A DNA stretch of 60,876 bases from an uncultured Prevotellaceae bacterium (GCA_902774815.1 CACYJV010000020.1:1-60876), one strand, 5' to 3'. Shown: positions 1 to 8,771, numbered from the stretch's first letter. Notes: generated by a model from the letters alone, not told the origin. Numbers and translations: made by a program.

Positions 1-72
<72 letters not shown>

Positions 73-287
73 AATATTATAACTTATGATTTGTTCTGAG
101 ACTCAAGGACTACCTATCCTGTCATTACTAGAATTGATAAAAGAATTGATCGGTTCGTATTCTTTCTACCCAAGCAACACACTATATATTTATAATGTGT
201 GCTCGCTTCTTGTACTACTTCTACTGTTTTATGTAAATCTCTTCAAAGAACGCTTCTTTGTTGCTCCGTTTTTGAGCGAAGCGAGTG

Positions 288-319
288 CAAAGGTACGGCA
301 AATTTTCGGTCTGTGCAAA
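288..319 (-). promoter_or_regulatory. rRNA operon promoter
   Basis: On the minus strand a TTTG box (319-316) is followed after exactly 20 bases by TACCTTTG (295-288), the Bacteroidetes sigma-ABfr consensus. It would start a transcript near base 280, giving a leader of about 210 bases before the 16S gene. The short reading frame at 86-343 lies in this leader on the other strand and is not taken as a gene. Confidence 0.8.
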
Positions 320-426
320 TATTTCGAGGAAAATTTTCAATAAATCATGTATTTTTTCTTTTTTATTGACAAACATCAAATGATTTACGCACAGAAAAGG
401 TCTTTTGTGCAATTATATTGTTGTTT

Positions 427-461
427 TTTGATGGCCATATGCTATTTTTTTCATACCTTTG
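427..461 (+). promoter_or_regulatory. Promoter of the LolA-like gene
   Basis: TACCTTTG at 454-461 is a perfect -7 box. The nearest TTTG (427-430) sits 23 bases upstream, slightly wider than the usual 19-21. The predicted start near 468 leaves a leader of about 50 bases and supports an ATG at 517 over the frame-open ATG at 418, which would precede the promoter. Confidence 0.5.
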
Positions 462-516
462 CATTCCGAAAGACGAAATCGCTTCGAATAGAGCGAACAT
501 TTCTATTGATATTAGA

Positions 517-1164
517 ATGATACAGACAAGGACAAGGCAGAAGATAGTCTATTTGACATTAGTCGTCATGGGGCTGGTTTGGATGATTCCGACAACGTCC
601 TTTGGGCAGTCATCGAACGCCCGGCAGGCGCGCGAAATGTTTGAGCGCACCTTCCAGATGGTGTTCGGACCACAAGGGTGCTCATTGCACTACGACGTGA
701 ATTTAGTTGGCCTGTACAAAACCAAAGGATCCATCTGGTATAAAGACGAAAAGAGCAAGTTTGTAGAAAGCCGCTATCTTGCATGGAACAATGGCAAGAA
801 CCACTATCTGGTGGACACGAAGAAAAAGACCGTGACGCTCTTTGATGCCAGTTCGGACAAGAAAGATAAATATTCGAGCAACTTCAAGTTTGATCCCGAT
901 AACTACAACTACAGCGTTTCCTCGACGGACAAAGGCTATTTGCTGACGTTGAAGCTGAAGCAGGGATGTAAAGGCATGAAGCTCATCAAAGCGCTGATTG
1001 ATAAAAAGTCACGTGCACCCATCAGCCTGAAAATCAAGGTCGCTTTCTTCTGGGCTCACGTGAACATCTCGAATTTCCACAGCGGCGGTATCAGCGACGA
1101 CATCTTCATCTTCCCCCGCAAGCAATATGCAGGCTACGAACTCATCGACAAGCGCGGCGAATAG
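517..1164 (+). CDS. LolA-like outer-membrane lipoprotein carrier (putative)
   Basis: The 215-residue protein begins with a basic stretch, a hydrophobic segment and a cleavage-like TTSFGQ, so it is probably exported to the periplasm. The mature part alternates short beta strands (WYKDEKSKFV, HYLVDTKKKTVTLFD, YLLTLKLK) and ends with NFHSGGISDD..F.FPRKQY.GYELIDKR, which resembles the tail of Bacteroidales LolA-like chaperones. LolA-type proteins ferry lipoproteins to the outer membrane; here the role is inferred from fold-like features only. It is divergent from the rRNA operon and stands alone. ATG 517 is chosen because of the promoter and the signal peptide. Confidence 0.6.
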   Translation: MIQTRTRQKIVYLTLVVMGLVWMIPTTSFGQSSNARQAREMFERTFQMVFGPQGCSLHYDVNLVGLYKTKGSIWYKDEKSKFVESRYLAWNNGKNHYLVDTKKKTVTLFDASSDKKDKYSSNFKFDPDNYNYSVSSTDKGYLLTLKLKQGCKGMKLIKALIDKKSRAPISLKIKVAFFWAHVNISNFHSGGISDDIFIFPRKQYAGYELIDKRGE

Positions 1165-1296
1165 TAAGACTCATTGCGACAAAGTCGCAACAAACGGAAA
1201 CAAGAGGAAACAAGCGGAAACAAGCGCCCCTACCCTACTCTCGCGAGCCGGGCAGGGGCTTCTTGTTGATGCATCTATCTAATATTCTAACAAACC

Positions 1297-1325
1297 AAGT
1301 GCCCGGCTTAGCATAGGCACTTTTT
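1297..1325 (+). terminator. Rho-independent terminator between convergent genes
   Basis: AAGTGCC (1297-1303) and GGCACTT (1316-1322) form a 7-bp stem with a 12-base loop and a T5 run. It terminates the LolA-like transcript, 25 bp before the end of the convergent M56 gene. A second GC-rich hairpin (about 1223-1262, AAGCGCCCC... against ...AGGGGCTT) and a small one (TTGCGAC/GTCGCAA near 1174-1190) precede it. Confidence 0.7.
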
Positions 1326-1349
1326 ACGTACCCAATTGTAACGTATTGT

Positions 1350-2975
1350 CTATTTGAGTTGGAAGATGACGGGGAATGACACCGTGACAGCCATCGGCTT
1401 GCCTTCGGCATCGCGCGCCGGCTTCCATCGTGGCGCTTTCTGTATGACCTGTAGCACTTCGGCCAACAGCGCAGCCTCAGCTGCCTTCTGCTGTTCGGCC
1501 GTGGGCTGCTGCATGTTGGTATTCTTGTAGCCATAGACCACAGCGCCTGTGTACTCCACCTCACCCTTGATGCCACTCGTCACGTGGTGGGGCAAAGTCG
1601 CGGTGCCATCTTCGTTCACGCGGAAAGCTATCGTCACCTTGTCTGTAACGCCGTAATCGCGCGCCTTGTCCGGATACTTCAGATTGTTCGCCAAGAAGGC
1701 ATTAAAGCCTCCATCGTAGTCAAGTTCCGGAGCCGATGCCACCTTTCCTTTCAACACATCACCTACCTGCTTGGGATCTTTAAGATGGATGGCATAAGCT
1801 CTTGCGAGGGCATCGCGTTCGCCATTGAACACAACTGTGTCGGGTGGTGTCTGCTCCAGCCGCTGTTTGTAGGCTTTTGTTTCGATGACGACGACTCCTT
1901 TCTTAGCACGTTCTTCACCAAAGACATCAACTGCAGCCTTGCCTTTGACTACAGTTATGTTATCAATGTCTTCTGGTTTTACCAACTTTGGCAGTTCATC
2001 CAAGCTGGTGTAACAGCCACCACCATCGATAGCAACGAGAAGACTATCGTTCGCAACGTCCTCAGCGGCAAGTGAAGACTGCCGATATTCCACCACCGTT
2101 CGTGCCTGGGCAACGAGTGCAAGGGCAACGATGGGCAGAATGTAGAGGGCGCGGAGCCACGAAGAGTGGTTTGGTATTCTATTTGTTTTCATCATGACTA
2201 TTCGTTTTTTGATTGTTCGGGCGCTCATCCCGTTGGCCAGTTGACTGACAGGCAGTCCAATGGCCTTACGGATGAGCAATTGGATGTATTGGTCCGTATT
2301 GAACCCTTGAGAGAGAACGGCCTGATCGGCTTCGCATTCGTGGAGGGCGCGCAGGTCTTGGCGCAAAAACCACACCACGGGATTGAACCATTGCAGGGCC
2401 GTGAGCACTTCAACGAGAACTACATCCAGACTGTGATGGCAGCGGATGTGTCCTCGCTCGTGGGCGAGAATAGCACCTCCATCCGTCTGCGACGCGTAGT
2501 CAGACCGGTTCATGACTACGGTACGCATCCAGCTGAAGGGAGCCACCGGCTCGTCGGTGATGGCCATCACCACCCCGTCGGCCAATGTTTGTTTCTCGCT
2601 ATTGCTGATCAGTTTTTTCAAATTGAGGAACGACCTAACGACTATGCCCAAGCGGATGAGCATACCGCCGACAAGAACGACTGTCAGCAGGAGCATCAGT
2701 TGTGGGCCGTATTCAGACCAAAAGGAAACGGGGGCCTGTTGTAGGATTTCATCCCCAGCCATTTCAAAAGAAGTGGTAGCAACGGGAACTGCCTCGACAT
2801 ATTCATGAACCGTGATGATGCAAAGCGGCAGGACAAACGAGAGAACTGCCGTCAGAAGCAAAACCATGCGGTTGAAGTGCACGAGCGATGTGCGTTCGAG
2901 CAGCAGGCGGTAGAACATGTAGAACACTATAAGGAGGGCCGCTACCTTTAGATCGTAAATGAGGAATGAGAGCAT
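1350..2975 (-). CDS. BlaR1/MecR1-type M56 sensor peptidase with TonB-like C-terminus
   Basis: 541 residues. The N-terminal half has hydrophobic segments near residues 8-30, 35-57 and 90-115 and a zinc-peptidase motif HERGH (in LAHERGHIRCHH), followed by WFNPVVW and a further membrane segment near 275, as in M56 peptidases. A small plug-like region (ITVVKGKAAVDVFGEE..KGVVVIETK) and a TonB-like C-terminal domain (NLKYPDKARDYG...VTVSFPVIFQLK) follow, a common Bacteroidetes arrangement. BlaR1 homologues sense an envelope signal and trigger cleavage of the BlaI-type repressor. The repressor gene ends 33 bp upstream, so the two form an operon. The inducing signal cannot be read from sequence. Confidence 0.88.
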   Translation of the reverse strand: MLSFLIYDLKVAALLIVFYMFYRLLLERTSLVHFNRMVLLLTAVLSFVLPLCIITVHEYVEAVPVATTSFEMAGDEILQQAPVSFWSEYGPQLMLLLTVVLVGGMLIRLGIVVRSFLNLKKLISNSEKQTLADGVVMAITDEPVAPFSWMRTVVMNRSDYASQTDGGAILAHERGHIRCHHSLDVVLVEVLTALQWFNPVVWFLRQDLRALHECEADQAVLSQGFNTDQYIQLLIRKAIGLPVSQLANGMSARTIKKRIVMMKTNRIPNHSSWLRALYILPIVALALVAQARTVVEYRQSSLAAEDVANDSLLVAIDGGGCYTSLDELPKLVKPEDIDNITVVKGKAAVDVFGEERAKKGVVVIETKAYKQRLEQTPPDTVVFNGERDALARAYAIHLKDPKQVGDVLKGKVASAPELDYDGGFNAFLANNLKYPDKARDYGVTDKVTIAFRVNEDGTATLPHHVTSGIKGEVEYTGAVVYGYKNTNMQQPTAEQQKAAEAALLAEVLQVIQKAPRWKPARDAEGKPMAVTVSFPVIFQLK

Positions 2976-3008
2976 CTTTTAGGAGTAAAAAGTGAAGGAG
3001 CGTTGACT

Positions 3009-3383
3009 TTAGTCTTTCTTGAGAAGTGCCAGAAGGTCGTCGATTTCCTGCTGCGAGAGGTTTTCCTCCTCGGCAAAGAACGATACCAGCGAGCGGAACG
3101 AACCTCCGAAGAAGGTGTCGCGCACGTCACGCATATAAGAAGAGGTGTAGTCGCGACGGCTTACCCTTGCCGAGAACAATTTCCCCTTGCCCACTTTCAC
3201 AGCCTCGACGAAGCCTTTCTCGGTGAGTATCTTCAGGAATGTCAGCAACGTAGTCGTAGCCGGCTTGGGTTCAGGCATGCGATTCATGATGTCGTGGGAT
3301 GTGCCCTGTGAGTCAGGCAGGCTCCACAACACGTTCATCACCTGCATCTCGCCCTTGGTCAATGTCTTTGTCTTATTCATCAT
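3009..3383 (-). CDS. BlaI/MecI/CopY-family repressor
   Basis: 124 residues, the usual size for the family. It starts LTKGEMQVMNVLWSLPDSQGTSHDIMN and carries the winged-helix segment PKPATTTLLTFLKILTEKGFVEAVKVGKGKLF, then a C-terminal dimerisation part rich in acidic residues. Members bind palindromic operators as dimers and are inactivated by the partner M56 peptidase, here the next gene. Three identical-arm palindromes overlap its promoter, so it very likely represses its own operon. Two consecutive ATGs (3383 and 3380) could serve as start. Confidence 0.92.
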   Translation of the reverse strand: MMNKTKTLTKGEMQVMNVLWSLPDSQGTSHDIMNRMPEPKPATTTLLTFLKILTEKGFVEAVKVGKGKLFSARVSRRDYTSSYMRDVRDTFFGGSFRSLVSFFAEEENLSQQEIDDLLALLKKD

Positions 3384-3414
3384 TGCTTGTAGTTTTTGAG
3401 GTTCAACATTCTCA

Positions 3415-3496
3415 TTCTAAACTTTTAGAACATTACGACTGCAAAGATATTCTAAAGTTTTAGAACTTCCAAACATTTCATTCTAAATCTTTAGAA
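3415..3496. promoter_or_regulatory. Three palindromic BlaI-type operators
   Basis: Three perfect palindromes TTCTAAA-NN-TTTAGAA lie at 3415-3430, 3450-3465 and 3481-3496. Their centres are 35 and 31 bp apart, about three helical turns. One sits just downstream of the transcription start, one between the -33 and -7 boxes, and one upstream of -33. The repressor encoded next door is the obvious ligand. Confidence 0.85.
3442..3473 (-). promoter_or_regulatory. Promoter of the BlaI-M56 operon
   Basis: TTTG (3473-3470), a 20-base spacer and TATCTTTG (3449-3442) match the Bacteroidetes consensus exactly. The spacer contains the whole of the middle operator (3450-3465). Transcription would begin near 3435. 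Confidence 0.8.
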
Positions 3497-3691
3497 CGTT
3501 AAGTCTTTTTAACGAAAAAGCTGCTCTTTCATGCCTAAAACATTCCAGAGACAGGCTACAGACCTACGCTCATACTACAAAGACTATGGCTTTATGCATC
3601 AAAAACAATGGCATAGTGGATCAAGAGAATTGACCTGGTTAAGCAAAACAAATGAGATTAGAGAACGAAAGACATGTAGTTGAGTGATGAT

Positions 3692-3890
3692 AGCATTGAG
3701 TTATACCCATGATAGCATTGAGTTACACAGACAAAAGCATTGAGTTACACCCATAAAAGCATTGAGTTACACCCATAAAAGCATTGAGTTACACAGACAA
3801 AAGCATTGAGTTACACCCATAAAAGCATTGAGTTATATAGGTAAAAAGCATTGGGTTATACGCATAAAAGGGATGCTTTGAACGAAGCAA
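3692..3890. repeat. Array of 22-bp direct repeats
   Basis: AGCATTG starts at 3692, 3714, 3736, 3758, 3780, 3802, 3824 and 3847, with a degenerate copy near 3869. All steps are 22 bp except one of 23. The unit reads AGCATTGAGTTACACCCATA plus AA, with variants ACACAGACAAA and ATATAGGTAAA at its end. There are no unique spacers and no protein-like frame. A related array lies at 52649-52869. Confidence 0.93.
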
Positions 3891-3992
3891 AGGCATCAAA
3901 AAAGAAGCACACCCGCCATAGAGACGAGTGTGCCAAGTATGTGTACTAATGTGTGAATGAGGGGGATGCACCTCATAAGAGGTTGCCTATGC

Positions 3993-4964
3993 TTACTTAG
4001 TCTTCGACTTGTCAGGCCCCCACTGACGATAGCGAATCCAGACGTGCAGCCAAGCGCGGGCAATGGAGTCAACGGCATCGGCCATGAGCTTCGAGCTGTA
4101 CTCCTCAAAACGCACTGCAGCTGGCGTCTTCTTGTATTCCGTCCATCCTCCATCGGCAAAGTCCTTCGGGAACATCTGGTAGGCCAACAAATAGGAATAT
4201 TCGGTGACAGAACTCATGTAGTCCCACGTACTGTAGTCGCTATGTCCCCAGTTATAGATGAACTTACGCGACAGGATTTTCTGTTCGACGAGTTCCATCA
4301 GACTGTTCATCTTGTCCGTTTTCAGAGGATAGCCATCCGGATCGTAGAAGAAGCGGTTGTTGTCCTCGTCGATGAAGTACGACTTCTTCACGCCATTCTC
4401 CCACTGGTTCTCAACTGCGCCGTGAATCTTGGCCAGCGAACGCGCGTCGCAATGCAGGGGCATGTGGGCATCAGCGATATAGTGGCTCATGATGAAGAAG
4501 CGCATCGCCATGTGCGTCGAGGAAGGTGAGATGGGATTGCCCTTCTCCTCCTTATACTGAATCTTGAAGTTATCAACGATGGTGTGTGCCATCGCATCAC
4601 AACGGTCGCAGAGATTACCTTTCACAATGGTGAACGGTTTTCCATAGAGAGCCGACTCCTCCATCATCAGATTGCGCACTTCCATCGTTTCAGGCAGCAA
4701 CTTGAAGTTTCGAACATCTTCACACAATTCGTCCGGTTCGTACTTTACACCATGGCTGGAGCCCTGATCGGAAAAAACTTCATCAGGATACCAGGCTCCC
4801 TGAACGACAAAGTCGCGATAGTTCTTGAACCAGCGTACCAGACTCTTGGCATACCTTGCCACTTCTACCGTTTTGTTTCCACTACCCTCCACCTCAGGCA
4901 GTGTGGCTTGGTCGAGGCGCTTCATAGCCATGAAGGCCAACCATGCATGAGTGTACTTCTTCAT
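3993..4964 (-). CDS. Zinc-dependent phospholipase C / S1-P1 nuclease-like protein
   Basis: 323 residues. Histidine and aspartate motifs spread along an all-helical chain match the phospholipase C / P1 nuclease fold: HAWLAFMAMKRL at the start, CDRCDAMAHTIVDNF near 120, and above all FFIMSHYIADAHMPLHCD near 155, the typical HYxxDxHxPLH zinc site. A later NWGHSDYSTWDY may complete metal binding. No signal peptide is visible, which is unusual for this fold, so the enzyme may be cytoplasmic. Substrate unknown. It stands alone; a -7-like box (minus strand, 5013-5006) lies upstream but without a convincing -33 box. Confidence 0.65.
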   Translation of the reverse strand: MKKYTHAWLAFMAMKRLDQATLPEVEGSGNKTVEVARYAKSLVRWFKNYRDFVVQGAWYPDEVFSDQGSSHGVKYEPDELCEDVRNFKLLPETMEVRNLMMEESALYGKPFTIVKGNLCDRCDAMAHTIVDNFKIQYKEEKGNPISPSSTHMAMRFFIMSHYIADAHMPLHCDARSLAKIHGAVENQWENGVKKSYFIDEDNNRFFYDPDGYPLKTDKMNSLMELVEQKILSRKFIYNWGHSDYSTWDYMSSVTEYSYLLAYQMFPKDFADGGWTEYKKTPAAVRFEEYSSKLMADAVDSIARAWLHVWIRYRQWGPDKSKTK

Positions 4965-5143
4965 TTTAGTAATTATTTAGTTAAACATTAGTAGATTCTA
5001 TGGTGCAAATATAATAAAAAAAACTGAATACAAAGCAACTAACTCAAAAAAAATGTTATTTTGCAGTTCGGGAAGACAGCAAAAACACGAAGTACAAGCC
5101 GTATGTACTCCGTGTGGAAAGAGGTTATGGAAGGAAAAAAGGA

Positions 5144-6343
5144 TTACTTCAGCATCAGCACAACATACTCCGACTGTGTGCCGATGCGGAACTTGCCGCC
5201 CCAGATGCCAATGCCACTGCTAACGTAGATGCGGGTGTTGCCTTTCGTGAGCGAACCATAGGCGCACTCATAGATGGCATCTTCAATCCATGAGATGGGC
5301 CACACTTGCCCGTAATGCGTATGTCCGCTGAACTGGAAGTCGACGCCCGCAGCCGCAGTCCGTTCCAAGTGGTAAGGCTGATGGTCGAGGAGGAGGAGGA
5401 ACCCACCCCCTACCCCTCCCGAGGGGAGGGGAGTCTGATTAGCCTCAGCAGTAGAAAGGGTGTCCAAGCCCCCTTCCCCTCGGGAGGGGTTGGGGGTGGG
5501 TACCAGTTCAGCTACGCTCTTCCTCCCCACATTCGTCCTGTCGTCGCGGCCGATGATAGTCAAGTTGCCATAGTCGGGCAGAGTCACGACGGAATCGCGA
5601 AGCAAATGGATGCCTGCATCAAGATAGAACTGCTGCGCACGTGGCTCACCGCTATAATACTCGTGATTGCCAAGGCAGGCATAGACGGGAGCCTGCAGAC
5701 GATGGAACTCCTCGGCCACGTTTTCTTCCAATAATGGACGCACGCTGATATCGATGATGTCGCCGGCTATCAGCACCAAGTCAGGTTGCTCGGCATTGAT
5801 CTTATCTACCCACTTGGCAAACTCTGCACGGCCGTTGTGATAGCCCAAGTGAAGGTCGCTCATCAACACAATCTTCAGCGGACGAGTCACCTTGCCCTTC
5901 GAGTCAATCTCCATCGGCACACGTACCTTATGACGATAATGGATGTTGGCATAAGTGAAGAGGGCAACCATGAAGCCCAGCACGCAGAGCGTACCTGAAA
6001 GGCTGTCGCGAAGAAAACCCACCCATAACCTATCGCCAAGGGAGGAGCGTACGAAATGAAGCACCAACGACACGACATCCAATGCCAGAAACAGCATGAA
6101 GAGGTAGAGCAGAATGATCAGCGACGAGTTGCCAACGTTGTACATCACCCTGGCCAATGGCAGCGGCACGCGATCAAGTCCGATGACGAAGTTCATGATG
6201 AACAGCACAAAGCAGGCCGCCATCAGCATGACCACGACACACTTCCACACGGTTGCCAGCGGAAGAATCCGCCACACATGCCAGCCTACATACGTGCATC
6301 CCAACAGCGGGAGCAGGAAAAAGACTAATGCCCAGAGTTTCAT
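5144..6343 (-). CDS. Membrane-anchored metallophosphoesterase (YkuE/YaeI-like)
   Basis: 399 residues. Four hydrophobic segments occupy the first 140 residues. The calcineurin-like domain follows with SDLHLG (D-x-H), GDIID, GNHEYY and FSGHTHYGQVWP, all metal ligands present. Relatives hydrolyse phosphoesters such as UDP-diacylglucosamine or lipid phosphates at the membrane; the exact substrate is not predictable. Between the GRDDR and HQPYH parts sits a low-complexity insert rich in Pro, Gly and Ser (PTPNPSRGEGG ... PLPSGGVGGG) encoded by a palindromic repeat (5401-5501). The catalytic motifs on both sides stay in frame. Confidence 0.85.
   Translation of the reverse strand: MKLWALVFFLLPLLGCTYVGWHVWRILPLATVWKCVVVMLMAACFVLFIMNFVIGLDRVPLPLARVMYNVGNSSLIILLYLFMLFLALDVVSLVLHFVRSSLGDRLWVGFLRDSLSGTLCVLGFMVALFTYANIHYRHKVRVPMEIDSKGKVTRPLKIVLMSDLHLGYHNGRAEFAKWVDKINAEQPDLVLIAGDIIDISVRPLLEENVAEEFHRLQAPVYACLGNHEYYSGEPRAQQFYLDAGIHLLRDSVVTLPDYGNLTIIGRDDRTNVGRKSVAELVPTPNPSRGEGGLDTLSTAEANQTPLPSGGVGGGFLLLLDHQPYHLERTAAAGVDFQFSGHTHYGQVWPISWIEDAIYECAYGSLTKGNTRIYVSSGIGIWGGKFRIGTQSEYVVLMLK
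5401..5501. repeat. GC-rich inverted-repeat element inside the phosphoesterase gene
   Basis: Arms of about 31 bases (5401-5431 and 5469-5501), beginning ACCCACCCCCTACCCCTCCC on the plus strand, are inverted copies with few mismatches around a 38-base centre. Each arm is itself a small palindrome (CCCCTCCCGAGGGGAGGGG). The element is read in frame as about 34 extra residues. The same family occurs in TrmB (51764-51841). Confidence 0.85.
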
Positions 6344-6642
6344 GCTGCAAAATTACAACAATTATCTAAATTCTCAAAGAAAAACTTGGCATACTGAAAT
6401 TATTTCGTAATTTTGGATCAAATCACAAACCTTTTGTAAATAAAGTCAATCTGAGAGATTAGGGTTACAAATAAGAGACCTTTCTAATTTCCTCATTCTG
6501 CTATGATTTGCATATCAAAGAACTCCCGACGCTAAGCCACCAGCCTGTTTCAATGGCTCGTTGTCAGGGGCAAAGGTACAAAAAAAATCCGCAAGTCGTA
6601 TACTGCCCATAGGATTCTATGATATTTTAGCAAGAAATGGGA
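6344..6642. other. Intergenic region, no gene seen
   Basis: About 300 AT-rich bases with no convincing reading frame. A perfect minus-strand -7 box (CAAAGGTA on the plus strand, 6571-6578) could start a transcript towards the phosphoesterase with a 220-base leader, but no -33 box stands at the right distance. Confidence 0.4.
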
Positions 6643-7761
6643 TTAAAGATGCCACTCTATCTGCTTTACTTCTTCAATTGCTTGTTCAAATGTAAACACC
6701 TCTCTTTTTCTGAACTCCTCTCTGGCTTGTCCGTAATTGTCCCCGATGCGGTTACCCCAACCATCAAAACAACCTTCTTTTCCTCTATCTGATATATAAT
6801 CCGCCTTGCTTCGATATTCAAGATACTCGTCTTTAGTCATATTGCGAAGCACCATTTCTTTTAAGTCGTGGTAGACTTGCCAATCCATTGGCTGATTTAT
6901 GTATCTGTGTATATACATTGCTAAATCCCAGCCTAATGAAAGACAAAAATCTCTAAGAGAGTGAGCATGGCTTGAATATATCGGATATTGTTTCAGATGT
7001 TCATCGTAATATGCCATCATCATAGCAATTCGTTCTCCATAATATTCCTTTTCCAATTTACCGTGCGACTCCATTGGCTTAGCCTCTGGGAATAGTTTGC
7101 ATTCCTTGCTGTACTCGATATAGTATTTTAGTTGTTCACCATTTCCTATTAAGCAAACTGTCGCATGACGCTCACGCTTGAATCTATAGATGTATGAAGA
7201 CAGAATCTCGTATCGTTTGTCTGGATATGATATTTGTCTGTATTCTCCATCTTCTTTTAAGAGTACCAAACCATAAGTGTTCTCAGCATAATCTCCATAA
7301 ATGTCTATACACCTATTCTTAAATTCTTCTTCACTCATTGTGGAATCGTTCTGTGATACGGTCTTTTCAACCGAAGGAGGCATTACAGGATTTTGTATGG
7401 GGGTATAAGCTTTAGCCGATGGAGTAGAATACGAGGTAGTGAATTCATCATCTATGTCATCATTCACATTTGAAAGATCAAAGTCATCATCCCTTTCGTC
7501 ATAGAATGAATCAGCTGGCGATTCTGATTCGCAAGTCTGCCTTTTTGACTTATCCTCCTTATTGTCTCCAAACAGGCGTCCTAACAACCATATTAAACCA
7601 ATAAGCAATATCGCGCCTAAAATACCGCTGAATGGGCCGCCTTCGTTTTCTTCTGCTATTTCATCGACAACCCATTGCTGGGCTAAAACTGTATTGACGA
7701 ACAAAATGACTGTACAGAATAAAACAAAAAGCCTCTTTTTAAAATGACAGTGATAATTCAT
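6643..7761 (-). CDS. Secreted/membrane hypothetical protein
   Basis: 372 residues from the preferred start (NYHCHFKKRLFVLFCTVILFVNTVLAQ, a clear signal peptide); an ATG nine codons upstream is also open. Residues 45-60 (GAILLIGLIWLLGRLFG) are a membrane segment, then a polar acidic stretch, then an alpha-helical part rich in Tyr, Glu and Lys with no family I recognise. The topology suggests a soluble domain held at the membrane. It follows a short hypothetical gene with almost no gap. Confidence 0.6.
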   Translation of the reverse strand: MNYHCHFKKRLFVLFCTVILFVNTVLAQQWVVDEIAEENEGGPFSGILGAILLIGLIWLLGRLFGDNKEDKSKRQTCESESPADSFYDERDDDFDLSNVNDDIDDEFTTSYSTPSAKAYTPIQNPVMPPSVEKTVSQNDSTMSEEEFKNRCIDIYGDYAENTYGLVLLKEDGEYRQISYPDKRYEILSSYIYRFKRERHATVCLIGNGEQLKYYIEYSKECKLFPEAKPMESHGKLEKEYYGERIAMMMAYYDEHLKQYPIYSSHAHSLRDFCLSLGWDLAMYIHRYINQPMDWQVYHDLKEMVLRNMTKDEYLEYRSKADYISDRGKEGCFDGWGNRIGDNYGQAREEFRKREVFTFEQAIEEVKQIEWHL

Positions 7762-7791
7762 ATTCTTTGAAATTATAATGGACAACATTAA

Positions 7792-8076
7792 TCAATACCA
7801 GGATGGGATATATTTACTTCTGTTCCCCAAATTATCTTGGTGCTTGTTCTTAATAAAGTCTCTTCTTTCGGCATCAAACATATATCCACATTCTTTAGCC
7901 AAACGCCACACTGTTCCATCTTCAGAATAGCATGCAATAATTCCATATATACTTGTGCCACCCTTGTATTGCCACTTACGGGGGAACTCACAAACGCCAT
8001 AATATATCTTTCCTTGTGGATAGGTTGAAATCTTTGTAAATGCGTCTTTTTGATTTTCAAAAAGTTCATCCGTCAA
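7792..8076 (-). CDS. Small hypothetical protein, start uncertain
   Basis: The frame ending at 7792 reads like real protein (TYPQGKIYYGVCEFPRKW, GTSIYGIIACYSEDGTVWRL, KECGYMFDAERRDFIKN) and is more plausible than the overlapping frame starting with ATG at 8069. No ATG lies close: the in-frame ATG at 8184 falls deep inside the DUF2442 gene, and the residues before 8076 are that gene read out of frame. A TTG at 8076 overlapping the DUF2442 stop is proposed. It may instead be a gene that lost its 5' end. No family recognised. Confidence 0.45.
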   Translation of the reverse strand: MTDELFENQKDAFTKISTYPQGKIYYGVCEFPRKWQYKGGTSIYGIIACYSEDGTVWRLAKECGYMFDAERRDFIKNKHQDNLGNRSKYIPSWY

Positions 8077-8302
8077 AATCCAACGCGTTCCGCTTGATGA
8101 TGAGCGGATAACGCTCGGGATGACAGAGACTTTCAATTTCGAGATCAACGTCGAGATCGGGCCATTCAATAGCTTCAGGACCACTCATCTGCACGTTAAG
8201 CACGCTTCGGATGGGAGCGTCCTGCATCCACGGGATACGATTGTACGACAGAAAATAGTCGTGTCCCTGTACTGAAAGCATGATTCCCTGCGCATTAATC
8301 AT
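8066..8302 (-). CDS. DUF2442 protein, putative antitoxin-like partner
   Basis: 78 residues starting INAQGIMLSVQGHDYFLSYNR and containing SVLNVQMSGPEAIEWPDLDVDLEIESL, the typical DUF2442 core (residue before an L-x-V and W-P-x-L-D-V-D). The start at 8302 overlaps the end of the DUF4160 frame (ATGATTAA). DUF4160 and DUF2442 genes are commonly adjacent and have been proposed as a toxin-antitoxin-like pair; this function is not established here. Confidence 0.75.
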   Translation of the reverse strand: MINAQGIMLSVQGHDYFLSYNRIPWMQDAPIRSVLNVQMSGPEAIEWPDLDVDLEIESLCHPERYPLIIKRNALDFDG

Positions 8303-8547
8303 CAATACGCTTGCCGATATGCTGTCGGAATTGTTCTTTGAAGTTGTCTGCATATTTCTCTACGATTTTCTTGATTTCATTCAACTTGTGTTCAGGTATT
8401 CCCCGTATTTTTTGCTAACTCCACGTGAGGCTCCAGCCAAAACTTTGCCTCATGACAGTCGCAGAGCACATGAATGTGCATCCGCTCCTCCTCATTGGAG
8501 TATATCTTGAACGTGAATTCGCTCTCGCGTCTGAATACCGGACTCAT
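8295..8547 (-). pseudogene. DUF4160 gene with a single-base frameshift
   Basis: The first part reads SPVFRRESEFTFKIYSNEEE then RMHIHVLCDCHEAKFWLEP, the DUF4160 core with its HIHV motif, and stops at a TGA after ELAKNTGNT. If one G is removed from the GGGG run (plus-strand CCCC 8401-8404), the frame continues as GIPEHKLNEIKKIVEKYADN and runs to a TAA that overlaps the next start. The full product would be about 83 residues, normal for the family. A recent indel, a sequencing error in a homopolymer, or programmed slippage could explain it. A -7 box TATATTTG (minus, 8575-8568) lies upstream. Confidence 0.75.
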
Positions 8548-8771
8548 TTTTTGTATCTTTTTGGGTGCAAATATACAAAATCTTTTCCACAACAATAGTA
8601 GTTTCAGGATAAAAAAATGATATTAATAGGGCATTAAAGCTTAAGAGTAGACGTAAAACCGTTGTTTTTGGCACACCACTTGCATATAAAGAAACGCATT
8701 GCTAATGACTGAAAGGAGGGTTGGCGGCAATGCTAAGAAAATCTATTGTATCATTAAAAACCAAAAGAAAC

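Noticed and set aside
86-343. 85-residue reading frame near the left edge
   Set aside because: It lies across the 16S leader and its promoter on the opposite strand and has no protein-like features.
3692-3890. CRISPR array
   Set aside because: Units are contiguous with a 22-bp period and no unique spacers; no cas genes are present in the window.
7788-8069. 93-residue frame starting with an ATG that overlaps the DUF2442 stop
   Set aside because: The ATGA overlap is attractive, but its translation looks less protein-like than the overlapping frame ending at 7792, which was kept.
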